DNA from: Lysinibacillus irui
GTDB taxonomy: Bacteria > Bacillota > Bacilli > Bacillales_A > Planococcaceae
DNA length: 64,000 nucleotides
Direction: 5' to 3'
NCBI RefSeq assembly: GCF_028877475.1
Contig: NZ_CP113528.1
Location: forward strand, 186,001-250,000
Shown here: in pieces, positions 7,241 to 15,969 of the stretch
How the letters are laid out: each line of letters starts with the position of its first letter
Position numbering within the stretch: position 1 is the first letter of the stretch
Program-made: the position numbers and the translations under genes
The notes under the pieces: model-generated
Seen by the model: the letters and a program-made list of their open reading frames with translations, nothing else
Told to the model about the DNA's origin: nothing
Databases searched by the model: none

Positions 7241-8079
7241 AAATTCTTTATGGTCAAAATTTAGATATTGTTCTAATTGGTGTAGGAGCGAATGGATCTC
7301 ATTTCCTTCGAAATCTATTACAAGACATGTCATTATACGGTAGGGATATGAGAAAAAATCGATTGCTTATTGCTGACGGTGATAAGACAGAAGAAAAGAA
7401 CATTAAGAACCAACTTTTTACTCCTGAAGATATTGGGGAGTATAAAGTTAATGCACTAGCAGAACGTTATGGTGATCACTATGGAATAGATGTATTAGCT
7501 GTTCCTGATTACATTACGGATTGCGATATGTTAGAACGTCTATTTGCAAATGATGGCCGCTTTAAAATCCTAATTGGATGTGTTGACAATAACCGGACAC
7601 GACAATTAATGCACGACTATTTCAATTATGTAAGTGATTTACTTTACATTGATGTAGGAGTAGAGGGTGTCATTTTAAAAGAAGAGCTAAAAGATTATTC
7701 GTATGATGAGATGAATCGAATGATTATTGGTAGTGGCTTTTCAGGACAAGTAGTTGTTGGTTTTAAAACAAATGGTGAATTAATATTACCACCTATTTGT
7801 GATGTTTATCCCAACGTACTTAGTGATACTGAATCTGTATTTCCTACCCAAAATTGCACTGAAATTTTAAATAATCCTCAAAGATTAGAAACTAATAAAA
7901 TGGCCGCACAGATGGCCAATATCATTATGAATAACTTGTTCCATACAGGTGAAATTTATCAGCATGAAATATTGTTCAATGCTCGATATGGTTCATCCAA
8001 TGCCCGCTTCATTGAAGCTAGGACTGAAAAATATTTTAAAGAATTACAAGCGCAAAGCAAGAGTACGGCAGCTTGTTAA
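7237..8079 (+). CDS. E1/ThiF-family adenylating enzyme (PRTRC ThiF-like)
   Basis: 280 residues, ATG overlapping the previous stop by 4 bases, so translation is coupled. The Rossmann ATP-binding motif is GVGANG (15-20), followed by an acidic residue after the second strand (D47) and the 'KNQLFTPEDIG' stretch corresponding to the E1 'NxxRQ' region, then 'IGCVDNNRTR' (D117). Cys207 in 'PTQNCTEI' occupies the place of the catalytic Cys of PRTRC ThiF proteins. E1 enzymes adenylate the C-terminal Gly of a Ubl and form a thioester. The presumed substrate is the Ubl domain of the preceding gene and the acceptors are the E2-like proteins at 2-670 and 1585-2670. Confidence 0.85.
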   Translation: MKILYGQNLDIVLIGVGANGSHFLRNLLQDMSLYGRDMRKNRLLIADGDKTEEKNIKNQLFTPEDIGEYKVNALAERYGDHYGIDVLAVPDYITDCDMLERLFANDGRFKILIGCVDNNRTRQLMHDYFNYVSDLLYIDVGVEGVILKEELKDYSYDEMNRMIIGSGFSGQVVVGFKTNGELILPPICDVYPNVLSDTESVFPTQNCTEILNNPQRLETNKMAAQMANIIMNNLFHTGEIYQHEILFNARYGSSNARFIEARTEKYFKELQAQSKSTAAC

Positions 8080-8109
8080 AAATAAAACAACTCTATTGGG
8101 GGTAGTAAA

Positions 8110-10131
8110 ATGAACACTTTATTAGAAACTGAAGTTCAAGTAGAACATAAGGCACTTTATAGAAAATATCGTCCTAATGACTTTTCTGGTTTAGTAGGAC
8201 AAGCACATGTTAGAACGACTCTTGAAAATGCTATTGCTAAAGGGGCAGTGTCACATGCTTACCTTTTTACTGGTCCGAGAGGTACTGGGAAAACAAGTAC
8301 TGCTAAACTCTTTGCAAAAGCATTAAATTGTGAAAATCCTAATGGATGTAATCCTTGCGGTGTTTGTTATTCATGTTCAAATGATTCAACTGACATCATC
8401 GAAATAGACGCAGCAAGTAATAATAGTGTCGATGATGTACGTCAATTAAAAGAGAATATTATACTAACTCCAATGCATGGGAAAAACAAGATTTATATTG
8501 TGGATGAAGTACACATGTATACGACGCAAGCATTTAACGCTCTTTTGAAAATTTTAGAAGAGCCACCTGCACACGCTCGTTTTGTTTTAGCAACGACAGA
8601 AGTTCATAAAATACCGGCGACAATTCTTTCACGTTGTCAACGCTTTGATTTCCGTAGAATTTCTACTAAGGAAATCGTTGACCGATTAAAGTATGTCCTT
8701 AAAGAAGAAGGAAGAGCTGCCGAAGATACAGCATTAAACCTAATTGCTCAAGTATCAGCCGGCGGTATGCGAGATGCTTTAAGTCTACTAGATCAAGCGT
8801 TATCAAGAAAAACAGAACTGTCTGAAACGGTTACGTTAAATGATGTATTAGAACTTACAGGGGCAGTAGATGTTCGAGTAATTGGACAATTAATCTCATT
8901 GATAGCCAATAATCAAATTGAAGCCTCATTAAGTCATTTTAATAAATGCTTTGAGTCAGGAAAAGAGCCTAAATTTTTCATCGAGGAAATGATGATTTAC
9001 CTAAGAGATATTTTGATATTTAAAAGACTTGGCCCTGAAGCTACCTTAAAAAAGGCAAATACTGATGAGAACTTCCCTAATATTGCGGCGAGTGTTCAAG
9101 AGGATAAAGTTTATATTTACTTGAATGAACTTCAAGAAACACTAAGCAATTCAAAATTTCATCATGATATACAGCTACTTATGGAGATGACTATTATTCG
9201 AATGGTTCATGGAGAAAAAGCATCTCTACAGGCACAAATTGATGAACTCCGTTCAATGATAATAAATGGAAATATTTCTAATTCACCAAAACTTGCATCA
9301 GAACAAACAGCACCAATAAAAGCTAATGGTAATGATGAGGTAAGAATTGAAAATACTGAAGTCACAAACTTACAAGAACAGCCTAACGATTTTACAAATG
9401 CTGAAAATAATAATCAATCAATTTTCGAAACATCAAATGTTGATTTAACACTACTTCAACCTTCGACGGATATTCTACCAAGTAATGAAGAATCCAATCC
9501 TGAACCTCAAATGGATGAAGGGTTCGTTGAAGTAAATGATCCTTTACAGTTTATTGAAATGGCACGGGAAGCAGAAGCTAATGGCACAGATTGGGCTAAA
9601 GAACTTCCTCCTGAAAATGAAAATTACACTATGGAGTCATCTTCACCAGAAGAAGATCCAAATACAGAATGGCCAATGCCTCAACTTAATGACGATTTAG
9701 TTCCTCCTGAAACTGATAATGAATCAATGATTCTAAGTTTTGAAGAGGAAGTAGTTCAGAATACAAGTAACATTATTTTATCTGAAAAGGAACAAGAGGT
9801 GCTAGGGGTTCTACAGACAGCAAATATTGAGTACCGCGACGCTTTTAATAAAGTTAAGGAATCTATCATTAATGAGTTAGATTCTTTAAATTTATCCTCT
9901 AAACGAGTTTTCAGTGAATTTACAACGAAAGCAGTAAATGAAAAAACTGTTATTTTAGTACATGAACATAAAATTCAAGTTAAGTTAATTGAAAAAGCGG
10001 TTCATAGAAATAAAATTACCGAAGCATTTGAAAATGTTTATAAGGATATGAATTATATAGCTATCACTCAAGAAGAATGGCTAACAGTAGTTGCAGCATA
10101 TAAAGAAGCTAACCCTCAACAGGGTAAATAG
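8110..10131 (+). CDS. dnaX: DNA polymerase III gamma/tau-like clamp-loader subunit
   Basis: 673 residues, ATG with GGGGGTAG upstream. The N-terminal AAA+ domain has 'LYRKYRP', Walker A GPRGTGKT (55-62), a zinc module with Cys 74, 83, 86 and 89, Walker B 'IYIVDEVHM', 'LLKILEEPP' and the 'LSRCQRFDF' sensor. The collar region follows. Residues about 395-560 are an acidic Asn/Pro/Glu-rich linker, and a C-terminal tau-like domain ends the protein. The fold and length fit a full DnaX, so this is a second, element-borne clamp loader motor. It lies in one operon with the E1 and Ubl-JAB genes upstream and HolB downstream. Confidence 0.92.
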   Translation: MNTLLETEVQVEHKALYRKYRPNDFSGLVGQAHVRTTLENAIAKGAVSHAYLFTGPRGTGKTSTAKLFAKALNCENPNGCNPCGVCYSCSNDSTDIIEIDAASNNSVDDVRQLKENIILTPMHGKNKIYIVDEVHMYTTQAFNALLKILEEPPAHARFVLATTEVHKIPATILSRCQRFDFRRISTKEIVDRLKYVLKEEGRAAEDTALNLIAQVSAGGMRDALSLLDQALSRKTELSETVTLNDVLELTGAVDVRVIGQLISLIANNQIEASLSHFNKCFESGKEPKFFIEEMMIYLRDILIFKRLGPEATLKKANTDENFPNIAASVQEDKVYIYLNELQETLSNSKFHHDIQLLMEMTIIRMVHGEKASLQAQIDELRSMIINGNISNSPKLASEQTAPIKANGNDEVRIENTEVTNLQEQPNDFTNAENNNQSIFETSNVDLTLLQPSTDILPSNEESNPEPQMDEGFVEVNDPLQFIEMAREAEANGTDWAKELPPENENYTMESSSPEEDPNTEWPMPQLNDDLVPPETDNESMILSFEEEVVQNTSNIILSEKEQEVLGVLQTANIEYRDAFNKVKESIINELDSLNLSSKRVFSEFTTKAVNEKTVILVHEHKIQVKLIEKAVHRNKITEAFENVYKDMNYIAITQEEWLTVVAAYKEANPQQGK

Positions 10132-10144
10132 AGAGGGGTATAAA

Positions 10145-10369
10145 ATGGAACTAAATATAGCAAAATCAGAAATGATATATAAAGCTATGCTTTGTGTACT
10201 TAAAAATGACGGTGTTCCGTTTGACGAGAAGCACGAAGTATTATGGCACCAAATTGTTGAGTACACAGATACTGAAAGTTCAGACTTATTAGCTTTGATT
10301 GATCCATTCTATGATGAAATTAAAGCTAATACTCAATATGATGAGTTTGATAAAGAGAAAGATGAATAA
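10145..10369 (+). CDS. Small acidic protein between dnaX and holB
   Basis: 74 residues. ATG 10145 with AGAGGGG just upstream is chosen over an in-frame upstream start inside dnaX. Highly acidic (DEFDKEKDE tail), helical and unrecognised. Its place between dnaX and holB suggests a replisome accessory role, but no motif supports that. A terminator-like hairpin follows it. Confidence 0.7.
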   Translation: MELNIAKSEMIYKAMLCVLKNDGVPFDEKHEVLWHQIVEYTDTESSDLLALIDPFYDEIKANTQYDEFDKEKDE

Positions 10370-10383
10370 TATCATCTCTATTT

Positions 10384-10410
10384 AAAAGATAGGCTACGCC
10401 TATCTTTTTT
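10384..10410 (+). terminator. Intrinsic terminator
   Basis: AAAAGATAGGC pairs perfectly with GCCTATCTTTT around a 3-base loop, followed by more T. It may only partly stop transcription before holB, because no strong promoter is visible between it and 10429. Confidence 0.8.
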
Positions 10411-10428
10411 CAAAGGAGGATTTATAAT

Positions 10429-11310
10429 ATGTCAAAGGATCTATTTGAAAATTTAATTAGAACAAATCGACTTAATCATGCTTACTTTTTAGAAGGTGGC
10501 AATGAAAAATTTTCTCTTTGGTTAGCTAGCAAAATTCTATGTGGCGGTCATGATGAAGAGTGTATAACTTGTCGAAGAATATTCAATCATAATCATCCAG
10601 ATGTAATATATATCCGTCCGGAAGGTCTTGATATTAAGGTTGATCAAATACGGGAAATCCATGAGAAAGCAGCATATAAAAGTGCTGATGGAAATGGACA
10701 AGTATTTATCGTCCAAAGTGCTGATAGGATGAATATTCAAGCGAGTAATGCATTTCTGAAGTTTTTAGAGGAACCAAAGCAAGATGTTAAAATTCTACTT
10801 CTGGGCCAATCAAAAGAAGGTTTAATTGAAACCATTAGAAGTCGTGTTCAAGTGGTTAAACTTGATGAAAGTGATGGCTTTATGAATGAAGCGGTTAGTA
10901 GAGGTTTAATGTTTAAAGGTTTAGGAATCTTTGAAGAAATTCATGTTAATGTTGATCAAGCTGAACAATATAAAGATGTTGCTGATGATTGGATAAAAGC
11001 AATAAGAGATGTTCTTGAATCTTCAAAACTTCATGCCATACAAAAAGTACAGTTATGGGAAAAACAATTTGAAAATAAAGAACAACGTAATATTTGTTTG
11101 CGATTAATTCAATCTTATGTAAAAGCTCTTTATGCCGAAACAAAAGGAACTTATCACCTTTGGGGGAATGTTCCGAAATATACATGGCCAGAACTTTTAA
11201 CTTGGGGTAATGCCATTGATGAGTTATCACGAAGTATTTATTCAAATGGACATTTTACCTTGCAAATGGAAAGTTTTTTAAAGAAAGTATGTAAAAACGT
11301 GGGAATATAA
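10429..11310 (+). CDS. holB: DNA polymerase III delta-prime-like subunit
   Basis: 293 residues, ATG with AAAGGAGG. The pattern is that of HolB/delta prime: 'NRLNHAYFLEGG', a degenerate ATP site without Walker A Lys-Ser/Thr, a zinc cluster (C38, then CITC), 'HPDVIYIRPEG', 'IKVDQIREI', 'VFIVQSADRMNIQASNAFLK' and 'FLEEP'. Delta prime is the stator of the clamp loader. With DnaX and the DnaN-like clamp it makes most of a private clamp-loading machine; no delta (HolA) gene is seen in the window. Slightly shorter than chromosomal HolB. Confidence 0.88.
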   Translation: MSKDLFENLIRTNRLNHAYFLEGGNEKFSLWLASKILCGGHDEECITCRRIFNHNHPDVIYIRPEGLDIKVDQIREIHEKAAYKSADGNGQVFIVQSADRMNIQASNAFLKFLEEPKQDVKILLLGQSKEGLIETIRSRVQVVKLDESDGFMNEAVSRGLMFKGLGIFEEIHVNVDQAEQYKDVADDWIKAIRDVLESSKLHAIQKVQLWEKQFENKEQRNICLRLIQSYVKALYAETKGTYHLWGNVPKYTWPELLTWGNAIDELSRSIYSNGHFTLQMESFLKKVCKNVGI

Positions 11311-11365
11311 GACAGGTTTTAGTGATGGAGATGTGTAAAAAGTTATACGTAATTTCCTTGCTTAC

Positions 11366-11394
11366 TTGAAATTACCATAAGAAATAGATATAAT
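11366..11394 (+). promoter_or_regulatory. Promoter for dnaN operon
   Basis: TTGAAA, 17-bp spacer, TATAAT, about 30 bases before the family-A leader copy 2. Confidence 0.7.
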
Positions 11395-11420
11395 GGACTT
11401 ATCTATTTAGAACGATTATC

Positions 11421-11522
11421 AGCTATAACCACACGGTGAATAGCATCTTAAAGCACTCTTGTTAGTGTTCAAACTTTTCCTATATAGGGGAGGTCTGTTC
11501 ATTTATCAAGAGTGCTTTTTTT
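11421..11522 (+). ncRNA. Family A leader RNA/attenuator, copy 2
   Basis: Same architecture as 6003-6103: ACACGGTGAA then GCA, CACT(11454)-loop-AGTG(11464), 'TATAGGGG' with GTCTG, 'TTTATC', and a terminator in which GCACTCTTG (11453-11461) pairs with CAAGAGTGC (11508-11516) before a T run. The CACT/AGTG hairpin and the terminator compete. After the terminator, 'AGATAAATAAATTTTTAGGAGG' (in two parts: AGATAAATAAA and TTTTTAGGAGG) is the same as in copy 1 up to the Shine-Dalgarno, so both operons may be co-regulated. Confidence 0.7.
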
Positions 11523-11560
11523 CGTGCTTATAGATAAATAAATTTTTAGGAGGAACAGCA

Positions 11561-12682
11561 ATGTTCAAAATTAATGTAGAAAGATTACAAAACGAGGTAG
11601 GTAACATAGTTACAGCTGCTAAAAGATCGCGATTACAACAAAGTTATATTTTTGTGTCGGCATCTAAAGAGAAAGGAACTGTGAGTTTTTCTTTTAGTGG
11701 AGAGGTATTATCAGTAGTTAAAACCATTGAAACAGAAGTTACTGAAGATTTATCTTTTGCGACCTCTGTATTGGAATTTCAATTAAAAGTTTCATCATTA
11801 CCAGATGAAGTAGAAATTACCGTAGCTCTTAATCCCAAAGGTCAATTGTTTTTAAAATGGGGTAACGGAAGCGGTATTATTTTACTTACTGTTGATGAAG
11901 AGAGAATTGAACTGAATTCACCTGAGACTATAAAATCTATCTCCTTTCCACAAGGCAAATGGAATTACTTCACGTTGAATTTTGCTACTTTTTGCGCTTT
12001 ACCGAATAGTAAAGCAGCAGATAAATCACCAACCTGTGCTGGTGTCAATTTTAGTAAATCTGAAGCTGGAACAGTGGTGCAGGCAACAAATTCCGTGAAG
12101 GCCATTAAGTCAATCGAAGAAATGGATTGGTTTGACGTTGCATTAACAATTCCACGTGATACATTTTTCGCGATAACTGAAATTGTTCCTTCAAATGAAA
12201 TAATTACAGTGTCTTTGGATCAAACCAAGACAAAGATTATTATTGAGGGTTCCTCAGTTTTTGCGATCTCAAGACTTCTTGACGGTAATTTTCCAAATAC
12301 TGAAAAGTTATTTTGCGATAAAAATTCCTCAATTGTCTGGAGAGCAGATCGAATGGAATTGTTGGAAACAACTCGTCGTGTTAAAAAGTTAGGTGGTCAA
12401 ACGCCAATTATGTCGGTGTTTAAAAAGGATACTAAACATTATGCTGTCCTAAAAGATATTCTAACGGAGAAAATTGGAGCAGTTATCGATTCTGAAAAAG
12501 AAGAGGGTTTTGTTGTGAATCCAAATAACCTTGAGGCCGCTTTAACAGTGCTACGAACAGAAGAGGTTTTACTTGCATTCACGCAAAAAGCTGCACCTAT
12601 TACTCTATTAAGTGGCGATGATGATGAAAGTGAAAACAGTCGTTCTAACTTGAAAGTCATGATTGCTCAAGTAAAACAATGA
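11561..12682 (+). CDS. dnaN: Divergent DnaN-like beta sliding clamp
   Basis: 373 residues, ATG with AGGAGG. Length and layout (three repeated clamp folds) fit beta clamps: N-terminal 'FKINVERLQNEVGNIVTAAK', middle-domain 'GVNFSKSEAGTVVQATNSVKA' in the position of the DnaN 'GV.F...G....ATD..RL' motif, 'LLDGNFPNTEKLF' like the 'RLIDG.FPDY' motif, and a C-terminal tail 'SNLKVMIAQVKQ' in place of 'MPMR'. Identity to chromosomal DnaN is clearly low. It would tether polymerases and partner proteins to element DNA. It has its own promoter and a family-A leader. Confidence 0.8.
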   Translation: MFKINVERLQNEVGNIVTAAKRSRLQQSYIFVSASKEKGTVSFSFSGEVLSVVKTIETEVTEDLSFATSVLEFQLKVSSLPDEVEITVALNPKGQLFLKWGNGSGIILLTVDEERIELNSPETIKSISFPQGKWNYFTLNFATFCALPNSKAADKSPTCAGVNFSKSEAGTVVQATNSVKAIKSIEEMDWFDVALTIPRDTFFAITEIVPSNEIITVSLDQTKTKIIIEGSSVFAISRLLDGNFPNTEKLFCDKNSSIVWRADRMELLETTRRVKKLGGQTPIMSVFKKDTKHYAVLKDILTEKIGAVIDSEKEEGFVVNPNNLEAALTVLRTEEVLLAFTQKAAPITLLSGDDDESENSRSNLKVMIAQVKQ

Positions 12683-12693
12683 ATAAATCATTT

Positions 12694-12734
12694 AAGAGAA
12701 AGAAATGGAGCACATGCGCCTTTTCTTTCTTTTC
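12694..12734 (+). terminator. Probable terminator after dnaN
   Basis: AAGAGAAAGAAATGG pairs imperfectly with CCTTTTCTTTCTTTT, and the 3' arm is T-rich. The next gene's ribosome site follows directly, so leakage into the helicase gene is likely. Confidence 0.5.
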
Positions 12735-12753
12735 ATCTTTGGAGGTTTTTTGA

Positions 12754-14889
12754 ATGAAAATGAAATTAAAAACGAATAAAAATGAGGGCTTTGCTTTCCA
12801 AAATAAAGAAGATTTAAACAGCAACTTAATTCAGTTATCACTATTAAGCTCAGTGGGTTTACATAAACACTACCATATGGAACTTCTAAGAGGTTCGACA
12901 AGGGATCGACGTAGGAAAAAGTCTTACTTAACATACGACTTATTACACCATGAAAATGTCGAATCCATTAAAGAGCAAGGTGCTATAAAAACTCTTCAAA
13001 ATTATGGTGTTGAAATTGAAGGTCTTGATGAGGCTGAACGCATTTATCAAATTCAAAAGAAACGCCATGATTTTATGGGTATTCCTCTTGCTACTTACAT
13101 CGACTCCGAGCATTTTAATAAAGCTAAAGAAAAGGTTTTAGCTAAATATGGGGGAATTTTACCTGATGGTTCAAACTTATTTAGCTATCAAGTTGAATGC
13201 GCCTCTTTAATTGTAGGAAGACGCAGATTACTAAATGCTCTAGACATGGGGCTTGGTAAAACACGAACAACAATTGTTGGTTTAACATCGGATCCTAGAA
13301 ACAAAAAAATTCTAATTGTTACGATGAGCCGAAATTTTTGTGATTGGGAAAATGAATTCAAGTCATTAGGGTTGGCAGATGAGTATGTCATCTTAAAGAA
13401 ACCAATGGACATGAAATCTAAAAAAAGAATACACCTTGTTTCATACGAATCCTGGGCTGATGAAACCATAAAGTTTAGGAAAAAAGATAACAAATCAAAC
13501 AAGAGATATGGAAAAAAGGATTTGCCTTATCGATGTCCAGCTTGTTCAAGAATATGGAACGAAGATAAGTATTTTTGTGAGTGCGGAGAAACAGTGATTG
13601 AAAAAAGAAAGAAAGCACTCTACAAATACCTAGATAAGTCATATGATGCTGCTGCTATTGATGAGGGACATTTCATTAAGAATGGAGAAACAGCGCGTTG
13701 TAAGTCAATAATGGCTATCAAAACTAAAACAAGAGTGTTACTTAGTGGTACCCCAGCAGAGAATGGTGCTTCTGATTTATTTTGGCCTTTAGCTTGGTTA
13801 ATGGGGGATAGTCATCACTTTTGGAATAAAGTAGATCTCACTAAATTTGAAGCTTATGGTAACTTCGGTAAACGTTGTTTCAATCACGTTTATGGGGGAG
13901 TATCAAAAGTTGCTTTGGTGGATAGTTCAAGTATTTCCAAACGAACAAGTAATGAAAAAGCACTATGGGCAATGCAGGACATTATTATGTATAGGAAATT
14001 AAAGAAAGACCCTGAAATTGAACGTACTATCCGTGTACCTAAACCTACCCATATACGTTTGCATCTTGAGCAAACTGATGCCGAGAAAGAGCTGTATAAG
14101 AAGGTTTTGGCGGATTTTTCTCAATGGTACAATGAAACGTTGCGACAAAGAAAACTCGCATCTAGTCGAGAAGAATCGTATAAATCAACAACTATTGAAA
14201 TATGTGGTTGGTTAGACAAACTACGATTAGCAGCAAGTTGTCCGTGGATACATGAGGATTATGCTAAAAATGCAGTCGTACCCCCAAGCAAATTGACATT
14301 TATACGAGAAAAAATGCAACAGGAAGCTCGTTTAAAGAGAAAGATGCTTATATTCACGGCTCATAAAAAAACATGTGAAGAGTTAGGTTCCCTTTTAGAT
14401 GCTTATATCCCAGGTTATGAAGTTGGATATATTCATGGAGGGGTACCGATGTCTCGTAGGTTTGAACTGTTAACCCGCTTCCAGGATGAAGAAGATCCTT
14501 TAAGTGTTTTAATCATGACTATGAAAACTGGTGCGGAATCATATACATTAACTCAAGCAAAAAGCGTTATCTTACATGACTTAGATTACAATGCTAAAAA
14601 AATTGAGCAATGTTACTCACGTGCTGTTCGCTTAGGACAAAAAGAAGTTGTAGAAATCACGTGGCTAATAAGTGTAGATACAATTGACGCGAATATGCAT
14701 AGCTTAATACTCTCCAAGCAAAGCAGTGTTGATTTAGCGATAGACCGCCAGGAACTTGATTTTGCACAAGTGGCAAAAGAGTTTGAAGGACAAGGTATTT
14801 CAGGCGTAGGAAGCTTAGATTATGAGGAGTTTGCTAAAGAAATGTTAAGTCGTGGTACAAGTCGGAACCAATATGAAAATGTTGGATAG
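12754..14889 (+). CDS. SNF2-family (SF2) helicase/translocase with zinc insert
   Basis: 711 residues, ATG with TTGGAGG. Motif I 'MGLGKTRTT' and 'LIVTMSRNFCDWENEF' (Ia), then a zinc ribbon insert 'CPACSRIW...CECGE', motif II 'IDEGH' and motif III 'LLSGTPAENGASDLF'. The second RecA lobe has 'MLIFTAHKKTCEEL', 'YIHGGVPMSRRFELLTRFQ', 'MKTGAESYTLTQA' and motif VI 'QCYSRAVRLGQ'. The D-E-G-H box and motif VI place it with SNF2/RapA-like translocases that move on double-stranded DNA and displace proteins. It lies directly after the clamp gene; the next gene starts 14 bases on. A role in replication restart or protein clearing is inference. Confidence 0.85.
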   Translation: MKMKLKTNKNEGFAFQNKEDLNSNLIQLSLLSSVGLHKHYHMELLRGSTRDRRRKKSYLTYDLLHHENVESIKEQGAIKTLQNYGVEIEGLDEAERIYQIQKKRHDFMGIPLATYIDSEHFNKAKEKVLAKYGGILPDGSNLFSYQVECASLIVGRRRLLNALDMGLGKTRTTIVGLTSDPRNKKILIVTMSRNFCDWENEFKSLGLADEYVILKKPMDMKSKKRIHLVSYESWADETIKFRKKDNKSNKRYGKKDLPYRCPACSRIWNEDKYFCECGETVIEKRKKALYKYLDKSYDAAAIDEGHFIKNGETARCKSIMAIKTKTRVLLSGTPAENGASDLFWPLAWLMGDSHHFWNKVDLTKFEAYGNFGKRCFNHVYGGVSKVALVDSSSISKRTSNEKALWAMQDIIMYRKLKKDPEIERTIRVPKPTHIRLHLEQTDAEKELYKKVLADFSQWYNETLRQRKLASSREESYKSTTIEICGWLDKLRLAASCPWIHEDYAKNAVVPPSKLTFIREKMQQEARLKRKMLIFTAHKKTCEELGSLLDAYIPGYEVGYIHGGVPMSRRFELLTRFQDEEDPLSVLIMTMKTGAESYTLTQAKSVILHDLDYNAKKIEQCYSRAVRLGQKEVVEITWLISVDTIDANMHSLILSKQSSVDLAIDRQELDFAQVAKEFEGQGISGVGSLDYEEFAKEMLSRGTSRNQYENVG

Positions 14890-14903
14890 AGGAGGGCTAT
14901 GTT

Positions 14904-15920
14904 TTGATTACTTACGACGGTAAATATGCTTATGTGACTTTTCATACTATGAGTGGTCACTCAAAAAAGAAAGAAAATTTTGTTGCAGAGCCAAGTCTAT
15001 TGCAACTTCATCCAAAGAATAGCAGTAGCAAAATAGTTAAAATCCATTTTGCTGAACAAGCTCCAAAATGGATGAAACACTTTGCTCAGAAGCATTCATA
15101 TACAATAGATGAATTTCAGAATGGGGAACAAGTAGGGTTTTCACTTACTTTAGAAAGAACGTCAGAGAAAGTAACTGTTAGTCCTTTAATTAAAGGGATG
15201 ATCCATGAATGGTTTAATAATCTGAATGAATCGATGAATCACCTTAAAGATACATTACTAAGTAACTCTGAAGTTGTTGAATTTAATTTATATAATAGAA
15301 CATCGTTTTTTGAAGAATTAGGATTATATTTTTGTTTAGAAGAATTTGAAAAAAAGACTGGTGCACTATGCTATGAAAATTGGGTTCCTCCTTATCATGT
15401 TGATTTTGAAGACATGGCTTTAGATAAGCAGGAAGAATGGCTAACGCTAATTCAGCAGTTAACATTACCAGGAGAAATACCACCAATAGAAAATGAAAGT
15501 GGGAAAGAGTACAGAGTAAATAATGAATGTAAAGATGGAAACAATTTCGAAGATGAACACAATGATAAACGGGCTCATAGTGATGGATATCTTGTGACTT
15601 CAGAAGAAATAAAAATTGAAATTGAAGAAGCTGAAAATGTTATTGAAAATCATTTGGGGTTGAGCAATGAATCAGTTAATTTATCCAATGACATAATTAT
15701 TGGAGTTTCTAATGATGTAACACTACTTAATTTGGATAATTTAGATATTGAAATAATAGATGAATATCCTGTAGAAGTAGATATAGTTGTTGAAACAGAG
15801 CAGCAACATGCTGAACCTGTCATCGAAATCATTGAAGATACTAAAGAAATTGATCTAAATATTGCAACCTTTACGAGTAAAAAAGAAGGAATTGTCGAAG
15901 GACAAACTTTGCTATTTTAA
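14904..15920 (+). CDS. Unknown acidic protein ending in a clamp-binding-like peptide
   Basis: 338 residues. TTG start with GGAGGG seven bases upstream. Residues 1-180 form a mixed domain with no recognised family; residues 190-325 are a very acidic, low-complexity linker. The protein ends exactly in GQTLLF, matching the QxxLF type of sliding-clamp-binding motif at a C-terminus, where polymerases and repair proteins often carry it. It sits two genes after the DnaN-like clamp and directly after the SNF2 helicase, which may link helicase and clamp. Function inferred only from the tail and context. Confidence 0.65.
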   Translation: MITYDGKYAYVTFHTMSGHSKKKENFVAEPSLLQLHPKNSSSKIVKIHFAEQAPKWMKHFAQKHSYTIDEFQNGEQVGFSLTLERTSEKVTVSPLIKGMIHEWFNNLNESMNHLKDTLLSNSEVVEFNLYNRTSFFEELGLYFCLEEFEKKTGALCYENWVPPYHVDFEDMALDKQEEWLTLIQQLTLPGEIPPIENESGKEYRVNNECKDGNNFEDEHNDKRAHSDGYLVTSEEIKIEIEEAENVIENHLGLSNESVNLSNDIIIGVSNDVTLLNLDNLDIEIIDEYPVEVDIVVETEQQHAEPVIEIIEDTKEIDLNIATFTSKKEGIVEGQTLLF

Positions 15921-15924
15921 ATTT

Positions 15925-15946
15925 TGGGGCGCATTTTTTGCCCCCA
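15925..15946 (+). terminator. Short GC-rich hairpin
   Basis: TGGGGC and GCCCCCA pair around GCATTTTTT. Probably a terminator or an RNA stability element at the end of the preceding gene; the next gene's AGGAGG follows closely. Confidence 0.45.
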
Positions 15947-15969
15947 TATTTTAAGGAGGCTAACATTCA

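Noticed and set aside
10091-10144. Earlier start for the small dnaX-linked gene
   Set aside because: It would overlap dnaX by 41 bases; the ATG at 10145 has the ribosome site.
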